Of a stretch of 64,000 bases of DNA, positions 21,420 to 33,134 are shown in pieces; within the stretch, counting starts at the first letter, position 1, and the number at the start of each line of letters is the position of its first letter. Made by a program: the position numbers and the translations under genes. This DNA comes from Phytophthora colocasiae (Eukaryota > Oomycota > Peronosporomycetes > Peronosporales > Peronosporaceae): positions 62,001-126,000 of the forward strand of contig JAGKQI010000064.1 in assembly GCA_018806915.1 (NCBI GenBank), read 5' to 3'. The notes under the pieces are model-generated. The model did not search any database, was not told the DNA's origin, and saw nothing but the letters and a program-made list of their open reading frames with translations.

Positions 21420-21590
21420 GTGGCGTACACGTGCGCTTACGTGTATGAGGAAGCGTGCAATTAGAATAGACTTAATTTAAGTAAACTTATTTAAATAAGT
21501 ATAATTAAATCAAATATAACTAAATTAGACTGCAAAAAATACCGTAAAATGAGAACTGTTATTGAATTTGGCATAAGCCAATTATGGACC
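21420..21590. other. 171 bp AT-rich insertion unique to unit 4
   Basis: It interrupts GTGGCATG/TGTACGTG in the bZIP upstream region and pushes the ACGT sites apart. The interior is almost pure A/T (AAATAAGTATAATTAAATC). No clear terminal repeats or coding potential; origin unknown. Confidence 0.6.
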
Positions 21591-21880
21591 TGTACGTGTC
21601 GTGGCATGTACGTGATATTCCGTCGCCATCATTGATGACGATACTTTTCTTTCCGCGTAGATTTGATCCATTTTTTTTGTCGGAGTAAACAGCTCTGGTC
21701 AGGTCCGTTTACTCCGTTTTGAGCTCCTCGCAAGATGAGAAAACAGCATCGACAGTGTCGATTCGACACTCAGAACCACTTCCCACTTTCAATCTGTCCT
21801 GTTCGTGATCACTTCTTACTGAGTGATTCCATCAATTTTGCCAACCCTGAAGCGCAATCGTGTCGGTCGACTGTAAAGCA

Positions 21881-22830
21881 ATGCAACGCATGCCCGACAT
21901 CTTCAATCGGTTCGAGCGACAGTTTCCACAAGGCTTGAGCTCTGACGTAATCGGATGTGTTCTCCCTCGAGGATCAAGCGGCGACAACTACGTTTTCTCC
22001 AAGGCGAGTTTTGAAGAAAAGTCTGATGATTTCATACTGGACGACCAGGGGCCAGCAGCGATCGGTTTGTTAACTACGGACGTCAGTGAAATACAACCCA
22101 GTCGAACCAAGCGCAGTAGCAAAAAGGCTGAGAAAGCCAGCACCAATAAGCATCGGAAGTCCACCCCCGAGCGCCGGGAACAATGTCGTCTGAATCAAGA
22201 GCGCTACAGAAAGAAACAAAGTGAACGTGAGAAACACCTCACGGTTCTTGTGAATGAACTCCGCGATGAAGTTCCAATACTTGAGATTCAGTACACTCGG
22301 ATGCGCTGCTGTCGTGACCCGACAGTGTGGACGGTAATAGCCGAGTATACCCACCTCTTTCGTCACGGCACAGAGGATTCTCAAAGTCCGAAAGCACGAC
22401 GTCAAGCAGCATTCCTACGGTCGTCAATGGCAAATGACGTCATTATTGGCACCAGGAAAGGTGTGGATGCTCTGCTTGAGCAGTGGTGCTGGTACTCGAC
22501 ACATTTTGGGGATCTCAGTTCCAGCTGAAAGTGCAACTCAGTCATCGCAACTAGTTTTGGGCTTCGTCCGTGTTGGAGATGACAATCACGGACATGACAC
22601 TAGCGAAGGTATTCCCACACGTATCATACGACGGATCTGCTGAGAGTCTTCACTCAATGATGTTAGGGAGACGACTGGTTCTCCCCTGCCGACTTTACTT
22701 TGAATGGAATGAAGACTCAAAACGTGTCGTTCGGCTGGAGACTACGGTGGATTTCCTCGTTGGGTTGCACAAGTTGCTTGGGTCTCTTGAAAACGTGAAC
22801 TATGTGCTAGAACGAGCTCATATTGCGTAG
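21881..22830 (+). pseudogene. bZIP4: frameshifts in the C-terminal domain
   Basis: The bZIP domain is intact (RYRKKQ variant). Near 22516-22557 a C and an A are lost (GATCTCAGTTCC, CTGAAAGTG) and a T is gained (CTAGTTTTGG), a net loss of one base. The product would stop after about 215 residues. The leader is of the ATCAATTTTGCC type. Confidence 0.75.
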
Positions 22831-23195
22831 GGCAAGCATGTTGGAGGACTGAAAAACTTAGCCATAACACACATGATAACGTGATGCTGACACTTCTGAA
22901 TTACACAAGGACAACATCGCGCTGGTTGGTAGTGTAGGATTCGTTTTCGCAGAAAAAGACGAGGAAGAAGTTGATTTAGGCAGAAGCAGTAGACCACCTG
23001 CAGGTGTTACGAGCAACCTAACGAAAACGAGATAGAAATCAGAATTTCTGAATTATGCGGTTAAGACGTTGTGGACTGCTGAAAAGCATTTGCATCGAAC
23101 GCCTACACGAGCACAAGAAGATCGTCATTGAACTCGGGGACCGGAAACTCTGACACACGGGGAACCAGTCACTTCATGGTCTTGGTGGTGGTGAT

Positions 23196-23513
23196 CTACC
23201 ATCCCCAACCACCCATACCACCCCAGCCGCCCATGCCACCCCAGCCACCCCAACCACCACATCCTCCACAGCTACCCCAGCCTCCCCACGGACCTCCCCA
23301 CCCGAATCCTCCAAACCATTCCTTCTTCTTGTCGTTGGTCGCCAACTTGGCGGACTCCTTGACAGCAGTAGCATCTGGCGCATTGGGTTTAGTCGAAAGA
23401 TGCGCGTGCTCAGAAGCAGGTTCAGGTGCGGCGAGAGATCTCAATGCCGGTTGGTACTCGTTGGCCGCTGCGACGGCGACAAGTGTGGTGACGACGAGTG
23501 CGGTGAACTTCAT
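23196..23513 (-). CDS. GW5: secreted Gly/Trp-rich protein, unit 5
   Basis: 105 residues, intact. Thr replaces Ala before the charged NDKKKEW block (KLATND), a variant shared with units 6, 7 and 8. Confidence 0.85.
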   Translation of the reverse strand: MKFTALVVTTLVAVAAANEYQPALRSLAAPEPASEHAHLSTKPNAPDATAVKESAKLATNDKKKEWFGGFGWGGPWGGWGSCGGCGGWGGWGGMGGWGGMGGWGW

Positions 23514-23843
23514 AGTACTTGCTTACTTGCGGCGAATGGACTTGTGCGGTGGAAGGCAAGTTGGTTTGTGAATGGAGACCTGGATCGTAGCGGCCAAAGT
23601 GGTTGTAGTCCTGTTGCATCACGTGAAAGTTGCTACTGTACTACGTCCAGGAAGGACTTTCAACGGAACATCCGAGCACGTGAATCTAAAACACCGGCAA
23701 GAGCTTTCGTAGTAATCGCCAAGCAACGAGACGCAGACTTTTCTAACGACCTCAATCAATAAGGATGAGCCTCAGTGTGGTGGTCATCCGACATTTTGCG
23801 CTGTTGCGAATACCCGCCCCAAAAATCCCGAAAGTCAACTACC

Positions 23844-24224
23844 ATGATCAAGCGTGTTGCCGTTCTGCTTTTGGTGGTGCTGGTCACTATGCTGAGCTGT
23901 GCTCACGCTGACGAAACTCCTGCAGCAGCAGCAGTGGTCGCAGAAGATGCTGCAACGGAGCAAACCCCGCCAGGCGTGACACTCGTGGGAGACCGCGAGC
24001 CTGTGCCGACCAACAAGGAGCAGCTGGAGCAATTCATCGGAGGCGGAGGTGGTTTCATTCCGACCAGAGGAATCACGTACCGCTGGCGCTACACGTACCC
24101 GTGGGCTGGAGGATTCCGCTACGGTTGGCGCTACCCGATCGGCTACTGGAACACGTTCGGTCGTTCCCTCTACGGCTCGAGCTGCTTTTTCGGACGTTCA
24201 TTTGGGGGCTTTTACTACTGCTAA
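23844..24224 (+). CDS. GY5: secreted Gly/Tyr-rich protein, unit 5
   Basis: 126 residues, intact, same predicted protein as GY3. Confidence 0.85.
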   Translation: MIKRVAVLLLVVLVTMLSCAHADETPAAAAVVAEDAATEQTPPGVTLVGDREPVPTNKEQLEQFIGGGGGFIPTRGITYRWRYTYPWAGGFRYGWRYPIGYWNTFGRSLYGSSCFFGRSFGGFYYC

Positions 24225-24893
24225 ATAGCGCGTACTTCTCGGCTATAGCTTGCCGCTATAACATGGCAACGGAACCGCGAGAAAGGTGAAGAAGGGAGCG
24301 AAAAACGAAGAGCGTTTCGGTTGCAGGACGCAGCTACTCCAGACTTAACGAGGTGTTAGTGGCGTTTAGGAAGGAAAATAACTTGCAGCAGGAGTAGTGA
24401 CAGCTTTTGCAATTGAAAATGGATGGTTTTATCACTCGAATTCAAGTTCCGAGTTTGTCTAGATGGTGGGGCTACAATGTAAACTTCTTCATTGCTGTCG
24501 CTTGAGCAATCCATAAGCGAGTTTACACATCTTTTGGTGGGTCAAAGCGACGTTCTCGGATCAATTGTGTAACTGTTGTGCGATCACACTGTGATTCACA
24601 GTCGAGCTCATTGGCGATGCTTCCGCCAAATTTTGCATTTGTCCTGCGGCTTCAGGAACAGCAATACTGACCAGAATGACCATAGTTACCACATTCAGGT
24701 GCACGTACCTAGTCAACTAACCCCCAACAAGTCGACATTTTGCGTACTACATTCATTCGTACACTACCTGTAGTCCAAAGAGTTGTCCACTAACTTCACT
24801 TCTCGCGGTAGTGGTAATTCCACGTCTGTCAACGTTTCATACGACAAACAAACAACAGCAAAAACAACATAGGAATTGATAAAGCGGCGTTGA

Positions 24894-25010
<117 letters not shown>

Positions 25011-25354
25011 AGTCAACACATCCTGCGTAACGACAGTTGTGTCCTGGTAATTCAAATGCGATAACGAATTCGTGGCATGTACGTGTCGTGGCATGTACGT
25101 TATATTCCGTTGCCATCATTGATGACGATACTTTTCTTTCCGCGTAGATTTGATCCAGTTTTTTTGTCGGAGTAAACAGCTCTGGTCAGGTCCGTTTACT
25201 CCGTTTTGAGCTCCTCGTAAGATGAGAAAACAGCATCGACAGTGTCGATTCGACACTCAGAACCACTTCCCACTTTCAATCTGTCCTGTTCGTGATCACT
25301 TCTTACTGAGTGATTCCAGACCACGAAAAAAATCAAGTACGAGACTGTAAAGCA

Positions 25355-26128
25355 ATGCAACGCATGCCCGACATCTTCAATCGGTTCGAGCGACAGTTTC
25401 CACAAGGCTTGAGCTCTGACGTAATCGGATGTGTTCTCCCTCGAGGATCAAGCGGCGACAACTACGTTTTCTCCAAGGCGAGTTTTGAAGAAAAGTCTGA
25501 TGATTTCATACTGGACGACCAGGGGCCAGCAGCGATCGGTTTGTTGACTACGGACGTCAGTGAAAGACAACCCAGTCGAACCAAGCGCAGTAGTAAAAAG
25601 GCTGAGAAAGCCAGCACCAATAAGCATCGGAAGTCCACCCCCGAGCGCCGGGAACAATGTCGTCTGAATCAAGAGCGCTACAGGAAGAGACAATGTGAAC
25701 GTGAGAAACACCTCACGGTTCTTGTGAATGAACTCCGCGATGAAGTTCCAATACTTGAGATTCAGTACACTCGGATGCGCTGCTGTCGTGACCCGACAGT
25801 GTGGACGGTAATAGCCGAGTATACCCACCTCTTTCGTCACGGCACAGAGGATTCTCAAAGTCCGAAAGCACGACGTCAAGCAGCATTCCTACGGTCGTCA
25901 ATGGCAAATGACGTCATTATTGGCACCAGGAAAGGTGTGGATGCTCTGCTTGAGCAGTGGTGCTGGTACTCGACACATTTTGGGGATCTCCAGTTCCAGC
26001 TGAAAAGTGCAACTCAGTCATCGCAACTAGTTTGGGCTTCGTCCGTGTTGGAGATGACAATCACGGACATGACACTAGCGAAGGTATTCCCACACTTATC
26101 ATACGACGGATCCGCTGATAGTCTTTAA
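25355..26128 (+). CDS. bZIP5: C-terminally shortened bZIP (257 residues)
   Basis: Identical layout to bZIP2 through the DNA-binding and zipper regions (here RYRKRQCERE). A changed stretch (GATAGTCTTTAATC for GAGAGTCTTCACTC) creates TAA at 26126-26128. The remaining 59 codons stay open to the old stop at 26305. The same change occurs in units 7, 8 and 9, so it has spread by copying. The short form keeps DNA binding and dimerisation but lacks the end of the C-terminal domain, so it could act as a competitor of the full-length form; that is speculation. Confidence 0.75.
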   Translation: MQRMPDIFNRFERQFPQGLSSDVIGCVLPRGSSGDNYVFSKASFEEKSDDFILDDQGPAAIGLLTTDVSERQPSRTKRSSKKAEKASTNKHRKSTPERREQCRLNQERYRKRQCEREKHLTVLVNELRDEVPILEIQYTRMRCCRDPTVWTVIAEYTHLFRHGTEDSQSPKARRQAAFLRSSMANDVIIGTRKGVDALLEQWCWYSTHFGDLQFQLKSATQSSQLVWASSVLEMTITDMTLAKVFPHLSYDGSADSL

Positions 26129-26605
26129 TCAATGATGTTAGGGAGACGACTGGTTCTCCCCTGCCGACTTTACTTTGAATGGAATGAAGACTCAAAACGT
26201 GTCGTTCGGCTGGAGACTACGGTGGATTTCCTCGTTGGGTTGCACAAGTTGCTTGGGTCTCTTGAAAACGTGAACTATGTGCTAGAACGAGCTCATATTG
26301 TGTAGGGCAAGCATGTTGGAGGACTGAAAAACTTAGCCATAACACACATGATAACGTGATGCTGACACTTCTGAATTCCACAAGGACAACATCGCGCTGG
26401 TTGGTAGTGTAGGATTCGTTTTCGCAGAAAAAGACGAGGAAGAAGTTGATTTAGGCAAGCTTAGTAGACCACCTGCAGGTGTTACGAGCAACCTAACGAA
26501 AACGAGATAGAAATCAGAATTTCTGAATTATGCGGTTAAGACGTTGTGGACTGCTGAAAAGCATTTGCATCGAACGCCTACACGAGCAACAAGAAGATCG
26601 TCATT

Positions 26606-27056
26606 TCCATATCAATCATACAGGCTTTGGGGCAAAAGTGATTCATTTTCGGTTAAGGTCCATTGTCATGCAGGGGCTTTGCGTGAGCAAGGTGCCGAGT
26701 GGCAACCCCATGGGATGGTGGGTGGGTTGAAAAACTGGTGCGCGCCGTAAGCGTAGCTGTGGAGCTCTTGGGCTTGACGGTCGGCGCTGAGCTGTCGCAG
26801 GAGACGTCGGGCGAGGGCTGAGCGTGGCCGTGGCCTGCTCGCTGCGAAGCTTGAACCGAAATGAACCACGACTGCACGGGGAACTCTGCCTGCGAGGACG
26901 CGAGGCTGGCCAAAACTCCGGCAGTTGCATCCACTTGAGTCTTGTCCGAGAAGAGCGGTTGGATCCCGAATTAGAGCCTTCCTTCATCAGGAAAAACCTT
27001 TTTCCGCTTGTTCCATTCGCTTCGCTACGCATAGCTCACTGCACGCGGAAAATACA
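26606..27056. mobile_element. Unclassified insertion, shorter left copy, unit 5/6 spacer
   Basis: 451 bp bounded by CATT on both sides (26602-26605, 27057-27060). It starts TCCATATCAATCATACAGG and ends CACGCGGAAAATACA. It matches both ends of its right neighbour but lacks the middle. Several overlapping readings occur, none convincing. Confidence 0.6.
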
Positions 27057-27060
27057 CATT

Positions 27061-28100
27061 TCCATATCAATCATACAGGCTTTGGGGCAAAGTGATTCAT
27101 TTCGGTTAAGGTCCATTGTCATGAGGGGCTTTGCGTGAGCAAGGTGCCGAGTGGCAACCCCCAAAATTAATGGTCCGTACCGGAGTGAATCAATGCCCCC
27201 AAGCTAATAGTAGGCAGGAAAATCAAACAGAACGTACTCAAGAGGACAGCGTCTGGCTTGTTGCAGTCGATGGTTGATTCATGGGAGCCGCGAAGGTTTC
27301 CTTCCGTAGCAACACTTCTTGGTCGCACTGCAGTGAATCATCGCCCTTGCTGACCGGACAGGCGAGACTCGCGAGTCATCTACTCGGCCACGTACACTAC
27401 CTTGAGGTAGGTGCAGCCCGTGTAGGCAATCCCGACGTGGTGTCTGCCGGATCCGTGGGGAGTGTGTGATCGGAATTCCTGTGGGTAGCGTGGCGGGTGA
27501 TTACTGTTGACGGGCTTGAACCCTGTTGAAGGAAGAAACCTCGGCTCAACCACCGAGTTGGGTCCGAACTTGACATTGTGTGATGAGAATTGGTCCCGTG
27601 GGGACGCGAGAAACCCCCAAGATGAAAAACTTTGAGCGTTCCGACGGGATCAAGACGGAAACGGACCAGCACCCACTACCTTCATCACCGAAGCATACTC
27701 GAGTCTGCTGCCGTAGCGGTGGATAACGCGGTGGGCGTCTTTTATCGCGTGGAACACTCGATTCCGGTTCTTGAAAAACTGGTGCGCGCCGTAAGCGTAG
27801 CTGTGGAGCTCTTGGGCTTGACGGTCGGCGCTGAGCTGTCGCAGGAGACGTCGGGCGAGGGCTGAGCGTGGCCGTGGCCTGCTCGCTGCGAAGCTTGAAC
27901 CGAAATGAACCACGACTGCACGGAGAACTCTGCCTGCGAGGACGCGAGGCTGGCCAAAACTCCGGCAGTTGCATCCACTTGAGTCTTGTCCGAGAAGAGC
28001 GGTTGGATCCCGAATTACAGCCTTCCTTCATCAGGAAAAACCTTTTTCCGCTTGTTCCATTCGCTTCGCTACGCATAGCTCACTGCACGCGGAAAATACA
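27061..28100. mobile_element. Unclassified insertion, longer right copy, unit 5/6 spacer
   Basis: 1040 bp with the same ends, again followed by CATT (28101-28104). The empty site in other units has a single CATT. The minus strand has readings such as LLRQLSADRQAQELHSYAYG (27650-27913) that may be an old captured or element gene; I do not recognise it. No long terminal repeats or recombinase are visible. Confidence 0.6.
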
Positions 28101-28170
28101 CATTGAACTCGGGGACCGGAAACTCTGACACACGGGGAACCAGTCACTTCATGGTCTTGGTGGTGGTGAT

Positions 28171-28488
28171 CTACCATCCCCAACCACCCATACCACCCCA
28201 GCCGCCCATGCCACCCCAGCCACCCCAACCACCACATCCTCCACAGCTACCCCAGCCTCCCCACGGACCTCCCCACCCGAATCCTCCAAACCATTCCTTC
28301 TTCTTGTCGTTGGTCGCCAACTTGGCGGACTCCTTGACAGCAGTAGCATCTGGCGCATTGGGTTTAGTCGAAAGATGCGCGTGCTCGGAAGCAGGTTCAG
28401 GTGCGGCGAGAGATCTCAATGCCGGTTGGTACTCGTTGGCCGCTGCGACGGCGACAAGTGTGGTGACGATGAGTGCGGTGAACTTCAT
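28171..28488 (-). CDS. GW6: secreted Gly/Trp-rich protein, unit 6
   Basis: 105 residues, intact; combines the Ile signal-peptide variant with the KLATND variant. Confidence 0.85.
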   Translation of the reverse strand: MKFTALIVTTLVAVAAANEYQPALRSLAAPEPASEHAHLSTKPNAPDATAVKESAKLATNDKKKEWFGGFGWGGPWGGWGSCGGCGGWGGWGGMGGWGGMGGWGW

Positions 28489-28818
28489 GGTACTTGCTTA
28501 CTTGCGGTGAATGGACTTGTGCGGAGGAAGGCAAGTTGGTTTGTGAATAGAGACCTGGATCGTAGCGGCCGAAGTGGTTGTAGTCCTGTTGCATCACGTG
28601 AAAGTTGTTACTGTACTACGTCCAGGAAGGACTTTCAACGGAACATCCGAGCACGTGAATCTAAAACACCGGCAAGAGCTTTCGTAGTAATCGCCAAGCA
28701 ACGAGACGCAGACTTTCTAACGACCTCAATCAATAAGGATGAGCCTCAGTGTGGTGGTCATCCGACATTTTGCGCTGTTGCGAATACCCGCCCCAAAAAT
28801 CCCGGAAAGTCAACTACC

Positions 28819-29199
28819 ATGATCAAGCGTGTTGCCGTTCTGCTTTTGGTGGGGCTGGTCACTATGCTGAGCTGTGCTCACGCTGACGAAACTCCTGCAG
28901 CAGCAGCAGTGGTCGCAGAAGATGCTGCAACGGAGCAAACCCCGCCAGGCGTGACACTCGTGGGAGACCGCGAGCCTGTGCCGACCAACAAGGAGCAGCT
29001 GGAGCAATTCATCGGAGGCGGAGGTGGTTTCATTCCGACCAGAGGAATCACGTACCGCTGGCGCTACACGTACCCGTGGGCTGGAGGATTCCGCTACGGT
29101 TGGCGCTACCCGATCGGCTACTGGAACACGTTCGGTCGTTCCCTCTACGGCTCGAGCTGCTTTTTCGGACGTTCATTTGGGGGCTTTTACTACTGCTAA
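28819..29199 (+). CDS. GY6: secreted Gly/Tyr-rich protein, unit 6
   Basis: 126 residues, intact, with Gly for Val in the signal peptide core (LLLVGLVTML). A one-base loss in the promoter makes the frame open far upstream (from 28375); this is chance, and the signal-peptide ATG is the credible start. Confidence 0.85.
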   Translation: MIKRVAVLLLVGLVTMLSCAHADETPAAAAVVAEDAATEQTPPGVTLVGDREPVPTNKEQLEQFIGGGGGFIPTRGITYRWRYTYPWAGGFRYGWRYPIGYWNTFGRSLYGSSCFFGRSFGGFYYC

Positions 29200-29858
29200 A
29201 TAGCGTGTACTTCTCGGCTATAGCGTGCCGCTATAACATGGCAACGGAACCGCGAGAAAGGTGAAGAAGGGAGCGAAAAACGAAGCGCGTTTCGGTTGCA
29301 GGACGCAGCTACTCCAGACTTAACGAGGTGTTAGTGGCGTTTAGGAAGGAAAATAACTTGCAGCAGGAGTAGTGACAGCTTTTGCAATTGAAAATGGATG
29401 GTTTTATCACTCGAATTCAAGTTCCGATCTACGTTCCTAAAGTTTGTCTAGACTGTCGCTGGAGCAATCCATAATAGAGGAGTTCTTTTGTTCATCTTTT
29501 GGTGGGTCAAAGCGACGTTCTCGGATCAATTGTGTAACTGTTGTGCGATCACACTGTGATTCACAGTCGAGCTCATTGGCGATGCTTCCGCCAAATTTTG
29601 CATTTGTCCTGCGGCTTCAGGAACAGCAATACTGACCAGAATGACCATAGTTACCACATTCAGGTGCACGTACCTAGTCAACTAACCCCCAACAAGTCGA
29701 CATTTTGCGTACTACATTCATTCGTACACTACCTGTAGTCCAAAGAGTTGTCCACTAACTTCACTTCTCGCGGTAGTGGTAATTCCACGTCTGTCAACGT
29801 TTCTTACGACAAACAAACAACAGCAAAAACAACATAGGAATTGATAAAGCGGCGTTGA

Positions 29859-29975
<117 letters not shown>

Positions 29976-30319
29976 AGTCAACACATCCTGCGTAACGACC
30001 ATGTCATCGACAGTTCGTCGTGTCCTGGTAATTCAAATGCGATAACGAGTTCGTGGCATGTACGTGATATCCCGTCGCCATCATTGATGACGATACTTTT
30101 CTTTCCGCGTAGATTTGATCCAGTTTTTTTGTCGGAGTAAACAGCTCTGGTCAGGTCCGTTTACTCCGTTTTGAGCTCATCGCAAGATGAGAAAACCGCA
30201 TCGACAGTGTCGATTCAACACTCAGAACTACTTTCCACTTTCAATCTGTCCTGTTCGTGATCACTTCTTACTGAGTGATTCCAGACCACGAAAAAAATCA
30301 AGTACGAGACTGTAAAACG

Positions 30320-31270
30320 ATGCAACGCATGCCCGACATCTTCAATCGGTTCGAGCGACAGTTTCCACAAGGCTTGAGCTCTGACGTAATCGGATGTGTT
30401 CTCCCTCGAGGATCAAGCGGCGACAACTACGTTTTCTCCAAGGCGAGTTTTGAAGAAAAGTCTGATGATTTCATACTGGACGACCAGGGGCCAGCAGCGA
30501 TCGGTTTGTTGACTACGGACGTCAGTGAAAGACAACCCAGTCGAACCAAGCGCAGTAGTAAAAAGGCTGAGAAAGCCAGCACCAATAAGCATCGGAAGTC
30601 CACCCCCGAGCGCCGGGAACAATGTCGTCTGAATCAAGAGCGCTACAGGAAGAGACAATGTGAACGTGAGAAACACCTCACGGTTCTTGTGAATGAACTC
30701 CGCGATGAAGTTCCAATACTTGAGATTCAGTACACTCGGATGCGCTGCTGTCGTGACCCGACAGTGTGGACGGTAATAGCCGAGTATTCCCACCTCTTTC
30801 GTCACGGCACAGAGGATTCTCAAAGTCCGAAAGCACGACGTCAAGCAGCATTCCTACGGTCGTCAATGGCAAATGACGTCATTATTGGCACCAGGAAAGG
30901 TGTGGATGCTCTGCGTGATCAGTGGTGCTGGTACTCGACACATTTTGGGGATCTCCAGTTCCAGCTGAAAAGTGCAACTCAGTCATCGCAACTAGTTTGG
31001 GCTTCGTCCGTGTTGGAGATGACAATCACGGACATGACACTAGCGAAGGTATTCCCACACGTATCATACGACGGATCTGCTGAGAGTCTTCACTCAATGA
31101 TGTTAGGGAGACGACTGGTTCTCCCCTGCCGACTTTACTTTGAATGGAATGAAGACTCAAAACGTGTCGTTCGGCTGGAGACTACGGTGGATTTCCTCGT
31201 TGGGTTGCACAAGTTGCTTGGGTCTCTTGAAAACGTGAACTATGTGCTAGAACGAGCTCATATTGTGTAG
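30320..31270 (+). CDS. bZIP6: full-length bZIP transcription factor
   Basis: 316 residues, no breaks. It differs from bZIP2 at scattered sites, including RQCERE in the basic region flank, EIQY for EIQH in the zipper end, RDQWCW for LEQWCW, and a final Val. Cys102, Arg110 and the heptad leucines are unchanged. Confidence 0.9.
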   Translation: MQRMPDIFNRFERQFPQGLSSDVIGCVLPRGSSGDNYVFSKASFEEKSDDFILDDQGPAAIGLLTTDVSERQPSRTKRSSKKAEKASTNKHRKSTPERREQCRLNQERYRKRQCEREKHLTVLVNELRDEVPILEIQYTRMRCCRDPTVWTVIAEYSHLFRHGTEDSQSPKARRQAAFLRSSMANDVIIGTRKGVDALRDQWCWYSTHFGDLQFQLKSATQSSQLVWASSVLEMTITDMTLAKVFPHVSYDGSAESLHSMMLGRRLVLPCRLYFEWNEDSKRVVRLETTVDFLVGLHKLLGSLENVNYVLERAHIV

Positions 31271-31570
31271 GGCAAGCATGTTGGAGGACTGAAAAACTTA
31301 GCCATAACACACATGATAACTGTGATGCTGACACTTCTGAATTACACAAGGACAACATCGCGCTGGTTGGTAGTGTAGGATTCGTTTTCGCAGAAAAAGA
31401 CGAGGAAGAAGTTGATTTAGGCAAGCTTAGTAGACCACCTGCAGGTGTTACGAGCAACCTAACGAAAACGAGATAGAAATCAGAATTTCTGAATTATGCG
31501 GTTAAGACGTTGTGGACTGCTGAAAAGCATTTGCATCGAACGGCTACACGAGCACAAGAAGATCGTCATT

Positions 31571-32019
31571 TCCATATCAATCATACAGGCTTTGGGGCAA
31601 AGTGATTCATTTCGGTTAAGGTCCATTGTCATGAGGGGCTTTGCGTGAGCAAGGTGCCGAGTGGCAACCCCCATGGGATGGTGGGTGGGTTGAAAAACTG
31701 GTGCGCGCCGTAAGCGTAGCTGTGGAGCTCTTGGGCTTGACGGTCGGCGCTGAGCTGTCGCAGGAGACGTCGGGCGAGGGCTGAGCGTGGCCGTGGCCTG
31801 CTCGCTGCGAAGCTTGAACCGAAATGAACCACGACTGCACGGAGAACTCTGCCTGCGAGGACGCGAGGCTGGCCAAAACTCCGGCAGTTGCATCCACTTG
31901 AGTCTTGTCCGAGAAGAGCGGTTGGATCCCGAATTAGAGCCTTCCTTCATCAGGAAAAACCTTTTTCCGCTTGTTCCATTCGCTTCGCTACGCATAGCTC
32001 ACTGCACGCGGAAAATACA
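31571..32019. mobile_element. Unclassified insertion, shorter left copy, unit 6/7 spacer
   Basis: Near-identical to 26606-27056, at the same position of the next unit, bounded by CATT. Present because the whole unit was duplicated after insertion. Confidence 0.6.
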
Positions 32020-32023
32020 CATT

Positions 32024-33064
32024 TCCATATCAATCATACAGGCTTTGGGGCAAAGTGATTCATTTCGGTTAAGGTCCATTGTCATGAGGGGCTTTGCGTG
32101 AGCAAGGTGCCGAGTGGCAACCCCCAAAATTAATGGTCCGTACCGGAGTGAATCAATGCCCCCAAGCTAATAGTAGGCAGGAAAAGCAAACAGAACGTAC
32201 TCAAGAGGACAGCGTCCGGCTTGTTGCAGTCGATGGTTGATTCATGGGAGCCGCGAAGGTTTCCTTCCGGAGCAACACTTCTTGGTCGCACTGCAGTGAA
32301 TCATCGCCCTTGCTGACCGGACAGGCGAGACTCGCGAGTCATCTACTCGGCCACGTACACTACCTTGAGGTAGGTGCAGCCCGTGTAGGCAATCCCGACG
32401 TGGTGTCTGCCGGATCCGTGGGGAGTGTGTGATCGGAATTCCTGTGGGTAGCGTGGCGGGTGATTACTGTTGACGGGCTTGAACCCTGTTGAAGGAAGAA
32501 ACCTCGGCTCAACCACCGAGTTGGGTCCGAACTTGACATTGTGTGATGAGAATTGGTCCCGTGGGGACGCGAGAAACCCCCAAGATGAAAAACTTTGAGC
32601 GTTCCGACGGGATCAAGACGGAAACGGACCAGCACCCACTACCTTCATCACCGAAGCATACTCGAGTCTGCTGCCGTAGCGGTGGATAACGCGGTGGGCG
32701 TCTTTTATCGCGTGGAACACTCGATTCCGGTTCTTGAAAAACTGGTGCGCGCCGTAAGCGTAGCTGTGGAGCTCTTGGGCTTGACGGTCGGCGCTGAGCT
32801 GTCGCAGGAGACGTCGGGCGAGGGCTGAGCGTGGCCGTGGCCTGCTCGCTGCGAAGCTTGAACCGAAATGAACCACGACTGCACGGAGAACTCTGCCTCG
32901 CGAGGATGCGAGGCTGGCCAAAACTCCGGCAGTTGCATCCACTTGAGTCTTGTCCGAGAAGAGCGGTTGGATCCCGAATTACAGCCTTCCTTCATCAGGA
33001 AAAACCTTTTCCGCTTGTTCCATTCGCTTCGCTACGCATAGCTCACTGCACGCGGAAAAATACA
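32024..33064. mobile_element. Unclassified insertion, longer right copy, unit 6/7 spacer
   Basis: Near-identical to 27061-28100, with a few single-base differences (for example CCTCGCGAGGATG at about 32897). Bounded by CATT. Confidence 0.6.
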
Positions 33065-33134
33065 CATTGAACTCGGGGACCGGAAACTCTGACACACGGG
33101 GAACCAGTCACTTCATGGTCTTGGTGGTGGTGAT

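Noticed and set aside
26643..27032. Overlapping frames in the unclassified insertion as a real gene
   Set aside because: Several frames are open on the same stretch because of GC-rich composition; none has a recognised domain or consistent start.
28375..29199. Long fused frame through the promoter into GY6
   Set aside because: A one-base loss in the promoter removes a stop. The upstream part is non-coding in all other units, and the signal peptide would be buried.
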